Positions 63,601 through 64,000 of a stretch of DNA of 64,000 bases are shown here, piece after piece. Numbering within the stretch: position 1 is the first letter of the stretch; each line of letters starts with the position of its first letter. The translations under genes were made by a program, and so were the position numbers. Source of the DNA: Rugalucina vietnamica (taxonomy: Eukaryota > Mollusca > Bivalvia > Lucinida > Lucinidae); the NCBI GenBank assembly GCA_964017185.1, contig OZ024874.1:14503957-14567956 (forward strand), read 5' to 3'. The notes beneath the pieces are model-generated. The model had not been told where the DNA came from, made no database searches, and was given only the letters and a program-made list of their open reading frames with translations.

Positions 63601-64000
63601 AACTGTACTATCCATGTAGCGAAAACAAAGGCGCTGATCAGCTTCGCGGTTACCGCGAAGCTGATCTGCGTCTTTGTTTTTGCCTATGCAGATTGTTGGT
63701 TTTCCCATGAGGCGGCTCAAATAATGAATTACCTGCCCTTTACAGTAGAACTATCAAGAAAATTGTTTACCATTCTTATGATTCTGTCAAATTTCATACA
63801 CTTTCTCAAAGACTATAACAATTTAGGTTTATTGCAATACAACTTATAATTTAATACCCTACCTTAGTTTTTCCAGAACCAGTAGGCCCTACCAACATGA
63901 GACCGTGACGGACAACTGTTGTCTCAAACAACTGGATACATTTGTTGAGGAAACCTGGCACATCTTTGATACCCAGCTTCAGACAGGTGGACCTCAGACC
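4042..64000 (-). CDS. DNAH1: Axonemal dynein heavy chain, DNAH1-like (42 exons, partial at both ends)
   Basis: Motor heavy chain of an inner dynein arm: an ATP-driven microtubule motor in cilia and flagella. The 42 exons total 7,186 nt (2,395 codons plus one base). Seen directly: AAA2 P-loop GPTGSGKT (W38-45), AAA3 P-loop GPTGTGKT (W407-414), AAA4 P-loop GMGGSGRQS with Arg in place of Lys (W754-762), an acidic insert (W335-355), a stalk coiled coil broken by the microtubule-binding domain (about W1000-1300), then AAA5, AAA6 and the C-terminal domain. DNAH1 is preferred over DNAH3/7/12 because of the C-terminal motifs LEGARWD, ELYT and [11 protein letters not shown], and close recalled identity to vertebrate DNAH1 throughout. 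All exons use GT..AG and phases are consistent. There are no stops or frameshifts, so the gene looks functional. Missing: tail, linker and AAA1 (beyond 64000) and the last ~40 residues (before 1). The paralogue call is from memory, not alignment. Confidence 0.93.
5651..5683. repeat. Poly(T) tract
   Basis: About 33 bases of T with single interruptions; could be the A-tail of a minus-strand retroposon. Confidence 0.8.
5861..6101 (+). mobile_element. Family B MITE, copy 3
   Basis: TGAGCCGATGCAACAG start, core palindrome CAGCTGTGCAG..CTGCACAGCTG, end TTGTTGGTTTTTTC..AGGCTCA. Confidence 0.8.
6964..6998 (-). mobile_element. Family B MITE fragment
   Basis: Only TAGCGAAAACAAAGGCGCTG and the next few core bases remain. 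Confidence 0.6.
7215..7372 (-). mobile_element. Family D (TTAA) MITE, copy 1
   Basis: TTAACTCATATAAGCCTGGC at one end, then GCAAACAGAATAGCCCCAGA and ACCCCTAAAAATGAAAGTGG. The other end is eroded. Confidence 0.75.
7440..7665 (-). mobile_element. tRNA-derived SINE
   Basis: On the minus strand AGCCTAGTGGTTAACT resembles a pol III A box, and GGTCCTGGGTTTGAGCCCC resembles a B box about 30 nt later. A body follows with GTGGCTCTGTCCCAACATGA and a TCAGACTTAAACCAG segment. The A-box part is duplicated in tandem (7613-7659). It does not fold as a complete tRNA, so it is a SINE head rather than a tRNA gene. Confidence 0.65.
7968..9180 (+). repeat. Family A composite element, copy 2
   Basis: Starts ACCAGAGGACCATTGGTCCT and ends at the AGCTCACC..GGTGAGCTAAAA hairpin. 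The internal unit (GCCATCTTGGTCATGTGACC) occurs twice. An 81-codon ORF at 8932-9177 is repeat sequence, not a gene. Confidence 0.87.
9929..10163 (+). mobile_element. Family B MITE, copy 4
   Basis: GCCGCATCATGAGAAAACCA start, core GATCAGCTTTGCAG facing CTGATC, end TGTTGGTTTTC..GCGGCTCA. Lies 66 bp from exon e41. Confidence 0.82.
10230..10340 (-). CDS. DNAH1: DNAH1 exon e41: C-terminal domain
   Basis: W2281-2317. [20 protein letters not shown], then [17 protein letters not shown]. Acceptor TTTCTAG, donor GTGAGT. The first half of this exon plus its acceptor is repeated in tandem upstream (10341-10690). Confidence 0.95.
10341..10690 (-). pseudogene. Three partial tandem copies of DNAH1 exon e41 with its acceptor
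   Basis: The true exon's first ~55 nt, its acceptor TTTCTAG and ~60 nt of intron recur near 10403-10470, 10520-10585 and 10637-10690. Copy 1 could still encode [16 protein letters not shown], but all copies lack the second half and a donor. TTGATTGATTGATT repeats join the units. Confidence 0.88.
10697..10921 (+). mobile_element. Family C hairpin MITE, copy 1
   Basis: AGGAAAACATGTC start, AGTAAAACTGGGGTATG, then an inner hairpin CATAGATTGTGGGTAC facing GTAC..CAATCTATG. Abuts the tandem exon-e41 copies. Confidence 0.8.
10925..13886. repeat. Family A composite element, copy 3 (with inverted parts)
   Basis: Starts ACCAGAGGACCAATGGTCCT and ends GGTGAGCTAAAA. Orientation flips near 11736 (a terminal hairpin in reverse) and again near 13232-13275 (a reversed start), so at least one inverted copy is nested or joined inside. 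The ~430 bp unit appears several times. Confidence 0.85.
13996..14091 (-). CDS. DNAH1: DNAH1 exon e40: C-terminal domain
   Basis: W2249-2280. [20 protein letters not shown] then WIENGLPT. Acceptor CTTCAG, donor GTAAGT. The smallest coding exon found (96 bp). Confidence 0.94.
14362..14506 (-). CDS. DNAH1: DNAH1 exon e39: C-terminal domain
   Basis: Completes an Arg codon, then W2201-2248. Contains [30 protein letters not shown]. Acceptor GCTAG, donor GTAATA. Confidence 0.94.
14704..15650. mobile_element. ~950 bp inverted-repeat element rich in ATTCG
   Basis: Left end TACTGCTCTCACATATACCG, then TTGCGAATGC; right end, read inward, TGCTGCTCTCACATACCATA, then TTGCGAATGC. The interior is full of GCATTCG/ATTCGTAA words. 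No transposase ORF. Family not recognised. Confidence 0.75.
15768..15898 (-). CDS. DNAH1: DNAH1 exon e38: C-terminal domain
   Basis: W2157-2199 plus two bases. Contains [16 protein letters not shown] and [11 protein letters not shown]. Acceptor TGTAG, donor GTAATA. Confidence 0.94.
16272..16442 (-). CDS. DNAH1: DNAH1 exon e37: C-terminal domain
   Basis: W2100-2156. Contains [20 protein letters not shown]. Acceptor TATAG, donor GTGAGT. The intron before it holds the 50-bp minisatellite. Confidence 0.95.
17231..18013. repeat. 50-bp minisatellite, about 16 units
   Basis: The unit begins GTAAATATTGTACATAGTTG, continues TGAGGAACTTCACTCCCTTA and ends CATGATCAGT; the 50-bp spacing is exact (17231, 17281, 17331 and so on to 17981). 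Imperfect units extend back to about 17166. Units differ by a few bases. No ORF. Confidence 0.95.
18014..19008. other. Intronic stretch without recognisable features
   Basis: AT-rich DNAH1 intron sequence between the 50-bp minisatellite and a family B MITE. No ORF, repeat or splice-flanked segment stands out. Confidence 0.5.
19009..19214 (-). mobile_element. Family B MITE, copy 5 (half the core palindrome lost)
   Basis: TGAGCCGCCTTGTGGGAAAA start and TTGGTTTTCCC..GCGGCTCA end. The core has only one arm. Confidence 0.82.
19814..19990 (-). CDS. DNAH1: DNAH1 exon e36: C-terminal domain
   Basis: W2041-2099. Contains [20 protein letters not shown], then SESGIYRQI. Acceptor TTAAG, donor GTAATT. 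Confidence 0.95.
20196..20322. repeat. Tandem duplication of about 65 bp
   Basis: GCTGTATTTGGTTCATCTTT, TTGCTTAAGCTA and AAGATGGCCACTTTGCCAGA occur twice in the same order. Confidence 0.88.
20455..20634 (-). CDS. DNAH1: DNAH1 exon e35: C-terminal domain
   Basis: W1981-2040. Contains [20 protein letters not shown] and [19 protein letters not shown]. Acceptor CCTCAG, donor GTGAGG. Confidence 0.96.
20635..23180 (-). other. DNAH1 intron e34-e35
   Basis: 2.5 kb of AT-rich sequence, with one 3'-truncated family B MITE near 21956-22137. Nothing else recognisable. Confidence 0.6.
21956..22137 (+). mobile_element. Family B MITE, copy 6 (truncated)
   Basis: Core palindrome around CAGCTGATCAGCGCCTTTG and the TTTCAAGCTTCTAG body are present; the outer ends are missing. 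Confidence 0.7.
23181..23354 (-). CDS. DNAH1: DNAH1 exon e34: AAA6 to C-terminal domain
   Basis: W1923-1980. Contains [20 protein letters not shown] and [14 protein letters not shown]. Acceptor CTAG, donor GTGAGA. Confidence 0.96.
23402..23495 (+). mobile_element. Family D MITE fragment
   Basis: ATGGACTTTCCCATTGTCAT and GTCCACTTACATTTTTAGAG match the left part of copies 3 and 4. Confidence 0.6.
23736..23867 (-). CDS. DNAH1: DNAH1 exon e33: AAA6
   Basis: W1879-1922. Contains [20 protein letters not shown], then [20 protein letters not shown], highly conserved. Acceptor TCCAG, donor GTATGT. Confidence 0.96.
24142..24445 (-). CDS. DNAH1: DNAH1 exon e32: AAA6
   Basis: Completes an Arg codon, then W1778-1878; the longest exon here. 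Contains [40 protein letters not shown] and ISLGQGQ. Acceptor TTCCAG, donor GTAAGG. Confidence 0.96.
24580..24815 (-). mobile_element. Family B MITE, copy 7
   Basis: TGAGTCACCTCGTGG start, TTGTTGGTTTTCC..GGCTCA end, full core palindrome with centre CGCGGTTACCGCG. Flanked by TA on both sides. Confidence 0.85.
24972..25171 (-). CDS. DNAH1: DNAH1 exon e31: AAA6
   Basis: W1711-1776 plus two bases. Contains [24 protein letters not shown] and [13 protein letters not shown]. Acceptor TTACAG, donor GTATGG. Confidence 0.94.
25454..26458. mobile_element. ~1.0 kb inverted-repeat element rich in CAGGATTCCTG
   Basis: Left end ATCCCGTACGAAA; right end, read inward, ATCCTGTACGAAA. The interior repeats TTCCTGGCAGGATTCCTGCC between about 26150 and 26400. 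No convincing ORF. Family not recognised. Confidence 0.75.
26854..27043. mobile_element. Short TIR element with TA target duplication (mariner-like MITE)
   Basis: Left end CACCTCAACCTCTTTATAAC; right end, read inward, CACCTGGACCCCTTTATAAC. TA flanks both sides. 190 bp and non-coding. The Tc1/mariner assignment rests only on TIR and TA. Confidence 0.78.
27221..27372 (-). CDS. DNAH1: DNAH1 exon e30: AAA6
   Basis: Completes a Glu codon, then W1661-1710. Contains [20 protein letters not shown]. Acceptor TTCCAG, donor GTATGA. Confidence 0.94.
27663..27858 (-). CDS. DNAH1: DNAH1 exon e29: start of AAA6
   Basis: W1595-1659 plus one base. Contains [19 protein letters not shown] and [19 protein letters not shown]. 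Acceptor TTTCAG, donor GTAAGA. Confidence 0.95.
27870..28448. repeat. Diverged short tandem repeat (~27-30 bp period)
   Basis: Repeats of ATTGTAATGTAATGCATTTT with GT-rich linkers, varying in length and sequence. It fills the intron between e28 and e29. Confidence 0.85.
28464..28689 (-). CDS. DNAH1: DNAH1 exon e28: AAA5-AAA6 helix
   Basis: Completes a Ser codon, then W1520-1594. Contains [20 protein letters not shown] and a long helix to [11 protein letters not shown]. Acceptor TCACAG, donor GTATGT. A diverged short tandem repeat begins next to the donor. Confidence 0.95.
29014..29145 (-). mobile_element. Family B MITE, copy 8, first half
   Basis: Left half, up to GAGTAGCGAAA, where family A copy 4 begins. 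The other half resumes at 30593. Confidence 0.82.
29146..30592 (+). repeat. Family A composite element, copy 4, inserted into a family B MITE
   Basis: Starts ACCAGAGGACCAATGGTCCT and ends GGTGAGCTAAAA with about three internal units. Both flanks are halves of one family B MITE (29014-29145 and 30593-30660), so A moved in after B. Confidence 0.9.
30593..30660 (-). mobile_element. Family B MITE, copy 8, second half
   Basis: Resumes as AAGGCAATTTGATATCTGCA and ends TTGTTGGTTTTC..CAGCTCA. Confidence 0.8.
30777..30937 (-). CDS. DNAH1: DNAH1 exon e27: AAA5
   Basis: W1466-1518 plus two bases. Contains [16 protein letters not shown] and [10 protein letters not shown] family B MITE starts 20 bp upstream of the acceptor in transcript terms, so it replaces most of the usual branch-point region. 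Confidence 0.94.
30958..31174 (-). mobile_element. Family B MITE, copy 9
   Basis: TGAGCCTGTGCGTGAGAAAA start and TTGTTGGTTTTC..TGGCTCA end; flanked by ATA and TAT. Only 20 bp from exon e27. Confidence 0.83.
31533..31682 (-). CDS. DNAH1: DNAH1 exon e26: AAA5
   Basis: W1416-1465. Contains [20 protein letters not shown] and [11 protein letters not shown]. Acceptor CAACAG, donor GTTGGT (weak). The intron before it carries the hAT MITE. Confidence 0.94.
32112..32648. mobile_element. hAT-type MITE with 8-bp target duplication
   Basis: Ends are inverted: TAGTGATGGGCCGAT at the left and TAGTGTTGGGCCATC reading inward from the right. Flanked exactly by CCAAACAG on both sides (32104-32111 and 32649-32656), the 8-bp duplication typical of hAT transposons. 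537 bp, no transposase. Internal ATCGATTATAATCG motifs repeat near both ends. Confidence 0.92.
33005..33250 (-). CDS. DNAH1: DNAH1 exon e25: AAA5
   Basis: W1334-1415. Contains [40 protein letters not shown]. Acceptor CCACAG, donor GTAAGT. Confidence 0.95.
33552..33768 (+). mobile_element. Family B MITE, copy 10
   Basis: CGAGCCACATCTTGAGAAAA start, core CAGCTGTGCAG palindrome, GCGGCTCA end. 19 bp from exon e24. Confidence 0.82.
33788..33919 (-). CDS. DNAH1: DNAH1 exon e24: end of CC2, start of AAA5
   Basis: W1290-1333. Contains [16 protein letters not shown], then [17 protein letters not shown], which re-enters the AAA ring. Acceptor TTTGTAG, donor GTAAAG. A family B MITE ends 19 bp from the donor. 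Confidence 0.94.
33970..34256 (-). mobile_element. Family C hairpin MITE, copy 2
   Basis: The most complete copy: ACGAAAACATGCCCATG at one end, GGACATGTTTTCATGATG at the other; inner hairpin around GAACCGCCTCG..CGAGGCGGTTC. Confidence 0.85.
34625..34903 (-). CDS. DNAH1: DNAH1 exon e23: end of microtubule-binding domain and stalk CC2
   Basis: W1197-1289. Begins [20 protein letters not shown] and continues as a long charged coiled coil with the [16 protein letters not shown] segment. Acceptor CTACAG, donor GTATGA. Confidence 0.95.
35237..35410 (-). CDS. DNAH1: DNAH1 exon e22: microtubule-binding domain
   Basis: W1139-1196. Contains [20 protein letters not shown] and [11 protein letters not shown], the globular head at the stalk tip. 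Acceptor TTTACAG, donor GTATGG. Confidence 0.94.
35881..37520 (+). repeat. Family A composite element, copy 5
   Basis: Starts ACCAGAGGACCAATGGTCCT; about three internal units, each with TGCCCCGGGGTGGGG-type and GGTCATGTGACC segments; ends at the GGTGAGCT hairpin, 26 bp from the donor of exon e21. Confidence 0.88.
37547..37696 (-). CDS. DNAH1: DNAH1 exon e21: distal stalk, start of microtubule-binding domain
   Basis: W1089-1138. Contains AASLK-like [19 protein letters not shown], then [16 protein letters not shown]. Acceptor TGTCAG, donor GTAAGC. A family A element ends 26 bp from the donor. Confidence 0.93.
38372..38497 (-). CDS. DNAH1: DNAH1 exon e20: stalk CC1
   Basis: W1047-1088. Charged helix ending [17 protein letters not shown], the conserved top of CC1. 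Acceptor TTGTAG, donor GTAAGA. Confidence 0.93.
38840..38959 (-). CDS. DNAH1: DNAH1 exon e19: stalk CC1
   Basis: W1007-1046. Heptad-like helix with [20 protein letters not shown]. Phase 0 at both ends; acceptor TTTGTAG, donor GTAAGT. Confidence 0.92.
39329..39570 (+). mobile_element. Family C hairpin MITE, copy 3 (diverged)
   Basis: TATATAGTAAAACTGGG, CATAGAGTGTGGGTACCCGT and GCATGGGCAAGTTTTCTTAA mark the family. Ends about 25 bp from the donor of exon e18. Confidence 0.75.
39596..39787 (-). CDS. DNAH1: DNAH1 exon e18: start of stalk coiled coil
   Basis: W943-1006. Contains [20 protein letters not shown], then the start of CC1. The donor GTGGAT is the weakest in the gene. A family C MITE copy ends only about 25 bp away on the donor side, so donor and repeat are nearly adjacent. 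Confidence 0.91.
40027..40106. repeat. T-rich (CTTT)n tract
   Basis: Irregular runs of T with C every 4-9 bases. Confidence 0.9.
40313..40484 (-). CDS. DNAH1: DNAH1 exon e17: AAA4 to stalk base
   Basis: Completes a Ser codon, then W886-942. Contains [20 protein letters not shown] and [17 protein letters not shown], which precede the stalk. Acceptor TTTTAG, donor GTATGT. Confidence 0.94.
40923..41131 (-). CDS. DNAH1: DNAH1 exon e16: AAA4
   Basis: W816-884 plus two bases. Contains [20 protein letters not shown] and the RVRSNLH segment. Acceptor TCACAG, donor GTGAGC. Confidence 0.93.
41462..41597 (-). CDS. DNAH1: DNAH1 exon e15: AAA4 Walker B
   Basis: Completes the Met codon, then W771-815. 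Contains [19 protein letters not shown] and the Walker B segment TVFLFSDTQ. Acceptor TTCCAG, donor GTAATG. Confidence 0.94.
41862..44215 (-). mobile_element. 5'-truncated LINE retrotransposon
   Basis: In transcript sense it ends AATAAAGTTTATTC followed by four to five TATTC units, a LINE-style 3' tail. It holds the reverse transcriptase and C-terminal domains only; endonuclease and any ORF1 are missing, so the 5' end is truncated near 44215. Inserted in the same orientation as DNAH1. A clear target duplication was not found. Confidence 0.88.
42059..44152 (-). CDS. LINE reverse transcriptase ORF, 697 residues, uninterrupted
   Basis: Copies the element's RNA into the genome. Seen: RT motif [12 protein letters not shown] (about 199-210), [16 protein letters not shown] (255-270), catalytic YADD (308-311), thumb region, and a C-terminal CCHC knuckle (C628, C631, H641, C646). 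The frame stays open upstream of the Met to about 44212, so the Met is probably internal to a longer protein lost by truncation. No stops or frameshifts, so the insertion is probably young. I place it among non-LTR elements of the Jockey/CR1/I kind, clade unsure. Confidence 0.88.
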   Translation of the reverse strand: MNSLDKSKDNENIDIETLYDFFKNLKEQNEREDMSPNVNIDLNDEDELLNSPITENEILKCIRWLKNNKSSSNDKIINEYLKCTADIMVPIYVSFFNIVLQTGIIPDSWIEGIIRPIYKNNGDPSNPENYRPITILSCFGKLFTAVLNLRLTNYLKHNDILEENQAGFRAGYSTSDHIFTLHVLTEILKSKRKRLYCSFIDFSKAFDSVWRVGLWTKMLKNGINGIFFRVIYNLYQNIKSCIAYSGSQSSFFQSYCGVRQGENLSPALFSLFLNDLENHLTSHHCKGIPLDYEDDDISMYLEILILLYADDTVIFGTDPSSFQGNLNAFYEYCKLWRLQINFNKTKIMVFGMRNTGNLHFKIGENDTSICKEFKYLGVTFSQSRSFYKSIKLNVEKAKRALHLLYKRINNLHIPIDLQVQLFNHTILPILLYGCEIWGFHNTNLIENVQNQFLRSITKLRKSTPIYMVYAELGITPIDVHIKSRMIGFWISVLNKENTRLSKLMYNIMLKESKQGIRFKWINHIKEILISIGRPEMLDLKIINNPKAVKGNITKTLHDLSIQEWNAKLSESSKGRNYNVFKEQIEFESYLRLLPRQLYIPLIKFRTSNHRLPVEVGRWNGTHYTDRKCTLCDKNDLGDEFHYLLTCPYFLTERCNLLKPYFYKRPNIVKFKSLLTSTNRKVLANLSKFVTIIMNNFT
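44360..44545. repeat. Two-copy direct repeat of about 75 bp
   Basis: CGTCACGATACTGTCGGTTC then ATTTCATTCCGTTGTGGCTT recurs about 100 bp later with small changes. Sits between the LINE and exon e14. Confidence 0.82.
44857..45053 (-). CDS. DNAH1: DNAH1 exon e14: AAA4 P-loop
   Basis: W705-769 plus two bases. Contains [20 protein letters not shown] and the P-loop [12 protein letters not shown] (W754-762), where Arg stands for the usual Lys, as is common in AAA4 of axonemal dyneins. The split Met codon joins exactly to e15, although a 2.3 kb LINE sits in the intron between them. Confidence 0.94.
45595..45828 (-). CDS. DNAH1: DNAH1 exon e13: AAA3-AAA4 region
   Basis: W627-704. Contains [20 protein letters not shown] and EPILYGDF. 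Acceptor TTTCAG, donor GTAATA. Confidence 0.94.
46202..46380 (-). CDS. DNAH1: DNAH1 exon e12: AAA3 C-terminal part
   Basis: Completes a Thr codon, then W568-626. Contains [19 protein letters not shown], nearly invariant in axonemal dyneins. Acceptor TTTGTAG, donor GTAAGT. Confidence 0.94.
46783..46956 (-). CDS. DNAH1: DNAH1 exon e11: AAA3 sensor I
   Basis: Split Gly codon, W510-566, then one base. Contains [20 protein letters not shown], the AAA3 signature. Acceptor TGCAG, donor GTAAGT. Confidence 0.94.
47255..47412 (-). CDS. DNAH1: DNAH1 exon e10: AAA3 Walker B
   Basis: Split Arg codon, W457-508, then one base. Walker [12 protein letters not shown] (W469-479) and [21 protein letters not shown]. 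Acceptor TTTCAG, donor GTATGA. Confidence 0.95.
47798..47958 (-). CDS. DNAH1: DNAH1 exon e9: AAA3 P-loop
   Basis: W403-455 plus two bases. Walker [11 protein letters not shown] (W407-414), then [19 protein letters not shown], typical of AAA3, whose ATPase state gates motor activity. Acceptor TTTCTAG, donor GTAAAA. Two decayed copies of this exon lie in the preceding intron (49556-49795). Confidence 0.95.
48007..49537 (+). repeat. Family A composite element, copy 6
   Basis: Starts ACCAGAGGACCAATGGTCCT 48 bp from exon e9 and ends in the GGTGAGCTAA hairpin. Three to four internal units. It separates exon e9 from its two decayed duplicates. Confidence 0.88.
49556..49645 (-). pseudogene. Decayed duplicate of DNAH1 exon e9 (copy b)
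   Basis: Second, more diverged copy next to copy a: reads [11 protein letters not shown], so the P-loop is damaged, and part of the exon is deleted. Confidence 0.75.
49646..49795 (-). pseudogene. Decayed duplicate of DNAH1 exon e9 (copy a)
   Basis: Aligns base by base with the 5' part of e9 and its intron flank. Could read [11 protein letters not shown], then [11 protein letters not shown], before an extra T in CTCCTTTTGGC breaks the frame. The acceptor is AAG instead of TAG. The P-loop Pro is changed to Thr. Confidence 0.85.
50069..50209 (-). CDS. DNAH1: DNAH1 exon e8: start of AAA3
   Basis: W356-402. Contains [10 protein letters not shown] and [19 protein letters not shown], the segment just before the AAA3 P-loop. 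Acceptor TTCTAG, donor GTAAGT. Confidence 0.93.
51005..51058. repeat. (CT)n microsatellite
   Basis: About 54 bp of CT with one interruption, in the same intron as the ATC repeat. Confidence 0.95.
51093..51216. repeat. (ATC)n microsatellite touching the e7 donor
   Basis: About 120 bp of ATC, GAT on the transcribed strand, interrupted by ACC and AAC triplets. It ends at the donor GTAGGT of exon e7. Confidence 0.95.
51221..51340 (-). CDS. DNAH1: DNAH1 exon e7: acidic insert
   Basis: W316-355. Starts [20 protein letters not shown] and ends in a run of Ser/Asp/Glu followed by KKKKE. DNAH1 of vertebrates has a similar acidic stretch here (recalled). Donor GTAGGT is immediately followed by a long GAT repeat in the intron. 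A family A element starts 44 bp before the acceptor. Confidence 0.92.
51384..52910 (+). repeat. Family A composite element, copy 7
   Basis: Starts ACCAGAGGACCAATGGTCCT 43 bp from the acceptor of exon e7 and ends at the GGTGAGCTAAAA hairpin after a (GACG)n-like run. Three internal units. Confidence 0.88.
53291..53449 (-). CDS. DNAH1: DNAH1 exon e6: AAA2-AAA3 region
   Basis: W263-315. Contains the conserved [16 protein letters not shown]. Acceptor AAAAG, donor GTAAGT; phase 0 at both ends. Confidence 0.92.
54669..54859 (+). mobile_element. Family B MITE, copy 11
   Basis: TGAGCCGCCACATGGGAAAA start, shortened core palindrome, TTGTTGGTTTTCC..TGGCTCA end. Confidence 0.83.
55084..55307 (+). mobile_element. 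Family B MITE, copy 12
   Basis: TGAGCCGCGTCATGAGAAAA start, shortened core, TTTTTCTCGC..TGCTCA end; flanked by ATA and TAT. Confidence 0.8.
55848..56142 (+). mobile_element. Family C hairpin MITE, copy 4
   Basis: CAGGAAAACATGTCAGTG start; inner hairpin with CGAGGCGGTTCTAACG; end GGGTGTGTTTTCGTAATG. Confidence 0.85.
56275..56292 (-). other. Candidate 18-nt in-frame microexon of DNAH1
   Basis: On the minus strand CCTACAG precedes and GTAAGA follows an 18-nt segment that would encode GRYRAL. It lies in the intron between two phase-0 exons (e5, e6), so inclusion keeps the frame. There is no homology support, and splice-like sites arise by chance. Confidence 0.2.
57655..57691. repeat. (TC)n microsatellite
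   Basis: About 36 bp of TC repeats. Confidence 0.95.
57758..57836. repeat. (TATTG)n pentanucleotide repeat
   Basis: About 15 units of TATTG following GAACAATGAATTCATTG. The layout resembles the 3' tail of a retrotransposon in plus orientation, but no element body was recognised. Confidence 0.92.
58793..59027 (-). mobile_element. Family B MITE, copy 13
   Basis: GGAGCTTGTGCGTGAGAAAA start, core palindrome GATCAGCTTCG..CGAAGCTGATC, GGCGGCTCA end. Confidence 0.84.
60628..60747 (-). CDS. DNAH1: DNAH1 exon e5: AAA2-AAA3 region
   Basis: W223-262. Contains [17 protein letters not shown], expected before the AAA2/AAA3 junction. Phase 0 at both ends, acceptor TTACAG, donor GTAAGC. It borders the largest intron in the window (7.2 kb). 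Confidence 0.92.
60997..61232 (+). mobile_element. Family B MITE, copy 14
   Basis: TGAGCCACCACATGGGAAAA start, intact core palindrome with centre GCAGTAACTGC, GAGGCGGCTCA end, TA on both sides. 17 bp from exon e4. Confidence 0.87.
61250..61444 (-). CDS. DNAH1: DNAH1 exon e4: AAA2 sensor region
   Basis: W158-222. Contains [19 protein letters not shown], the AAA2 arginine-containing hallmark. Acceptor CTTCAG, donor GTAAGG. A family B MITE ends 17 bp from the donor side of this exon. Confidence 0.94.
61505..61738 (+). mobile_element. Family D (TTAA) MITE, copy 3
   Basis: TTAACCCATATTTGACG start; end inverse TTAACTTATTTAAG; TTAA at both outer ends. A central hairpin, GCAAACAGAATAGCCCCAG against CTGGGGCTATACTGTTTGC, is nearly perfect. 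Consistent with a piggyBac-type non-autonomous element. Confidence 0.83.
61937..62165 (+). mobile_element. Family D (TTAA) MITE, copy 4
   Basis: Same structure as copy 3, with TTAA at both ends and central hairpin ACGCCGCATTCTGCGGCGT. Lies 200 bp from copy 3 in the same orientation. Confidence 0.85.
62235..62412 (-). CDS. DNAH1: DNAH1 exon e3: AAA2 Walker B
   Basis: Completes the split Trp codon, then W99-157. Walker B region VFDGPVD at W122-128 is followed by [17 protein letters not shown], nearly invariant among axonemal dyneins. The donor is GTACTA, weaker than most here, but the phase into e4 is exact. Confidence 0.92.
62777..62871. repeat. ACGGAATC short repeat followed by a perfect-arm hairpin
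   Basis: Five or so GACGGAATCAC-like units, then TATACCCCCC facing GGGGGGTATA around AAAACTTCGTTTT (62836-62871). Probably the end of another repeat family that extends left to about 62620. Confidence 0.8.
63124..63278 (-). CDS. DNAH1: DNAH1 exon e2: AAA2
   Basis: W47-97 plus two bases of a Trp codon shared with e3. Contains the conserved [16 protein letters not shown] segment after the AAA2 P-loop. Acceptor TTTCAG, donor GTAAGA. Confidence 0.93.
63484..63719 (-). mobile_element. Family B MITE, copy 15
   Basis: TGAGCCGCCTCGTGGGAAAA and its inverse TTTTCCCATGAGGCGGCTCA form nearly perfect terminal inverted repeats. The core palindrome is intact. Confidence 0.88.
63863..64000 (-). CDS. DNAH1: DNAH1 exon e1 (cut by window end): AAA2 P-loop
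   Basis: W1-46. Ends with the AAA2 Walker A motif [13 protein letters not shown], then donor GTAGGG. The exon is still open at 64000, so its acceptor lies outside the window. AAA2 binds nucleotide in a structural role in dyneins. Confidence 0.93.

Overview
The window looks like AT-rich animal DNA, most likely from a bivalve mollusc. This rests on the intron-dense animal gene structure and on the repeats: many short inverted-repeat elements of the 'GAGCCGC..GAGAAAACCAACA' type, and a long element ending in 'GGTGAGCTAAAA', both of which I associate from memory with bivalve genomes. No species can be named from the sequence alone.

A single host gene fills the window on the minus strand: an axonemal inner-arm dynein heavy chain whose closest match, from recalled protein sequence, is DNAH1. 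I placed 42 coding exons between 64000 and 4042. Every junction has GT..AG sites and every phase joins. Together they encode 2,395 residues (numbered W1-W2395 here), running from the AAA2 P-loop through AAA3, AAA4, the coiled-coil stalk with the microtubule-binding domain, AAA5 and AAA6, into the C-terminal domain. The 5' half (tail, linker, AAA1) lies beyond 64000. The last short coding exon was not found and should lie before position 1.

The introns hold nearly everything else. 63.8-44.9 kb covers AAA2 to AAA4; it includes a 7.2 kb intron (53450-60627), a trinucleotide repeat touching a splice donor, and two decayed copies of the AAA3 P-loop exon. 44.2-41.9 kb is a 5'-truncated LINE with an uninterrupted 697-residue reverse-transcriptase ORF. 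41.6-33.0 kb covers AAA4, stalk and AAA5. 32.6-32.1 kb is a hAT-type MITE with a perfect 8-bp target duplication. 31.7-19.8 kb covers AAA5, AAA6 and the start of the C-terminal domain, with two ~1 kb inverted-repeat elements nearby (25.5-26.5 kb and 14.7-15.65 kb). 18.0-17.2 kb is a 50-bp minisatellite. 16.4-4.0 kb holds the C-terminal exons, one of which has been partly copied in tandem three more times.

The repeat load is high. Seven copies of a large composite element (family A) take up roughly 10.8 kb. About fifteen copies or fragments of a ~235 bp palindromic MITE (family B), four of a hairpin MITE (family C) and four of a TTAA-flanked MITE (family D) are scattered through the introns, some within 20 bp of splice sites. 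I found no second host gene, true tRNA, rRNA, CRISPR array or virus. If there is something new here, it lies in how these elements and exon duplications interact with the dynein gene rather than in an unknown gene cluster.
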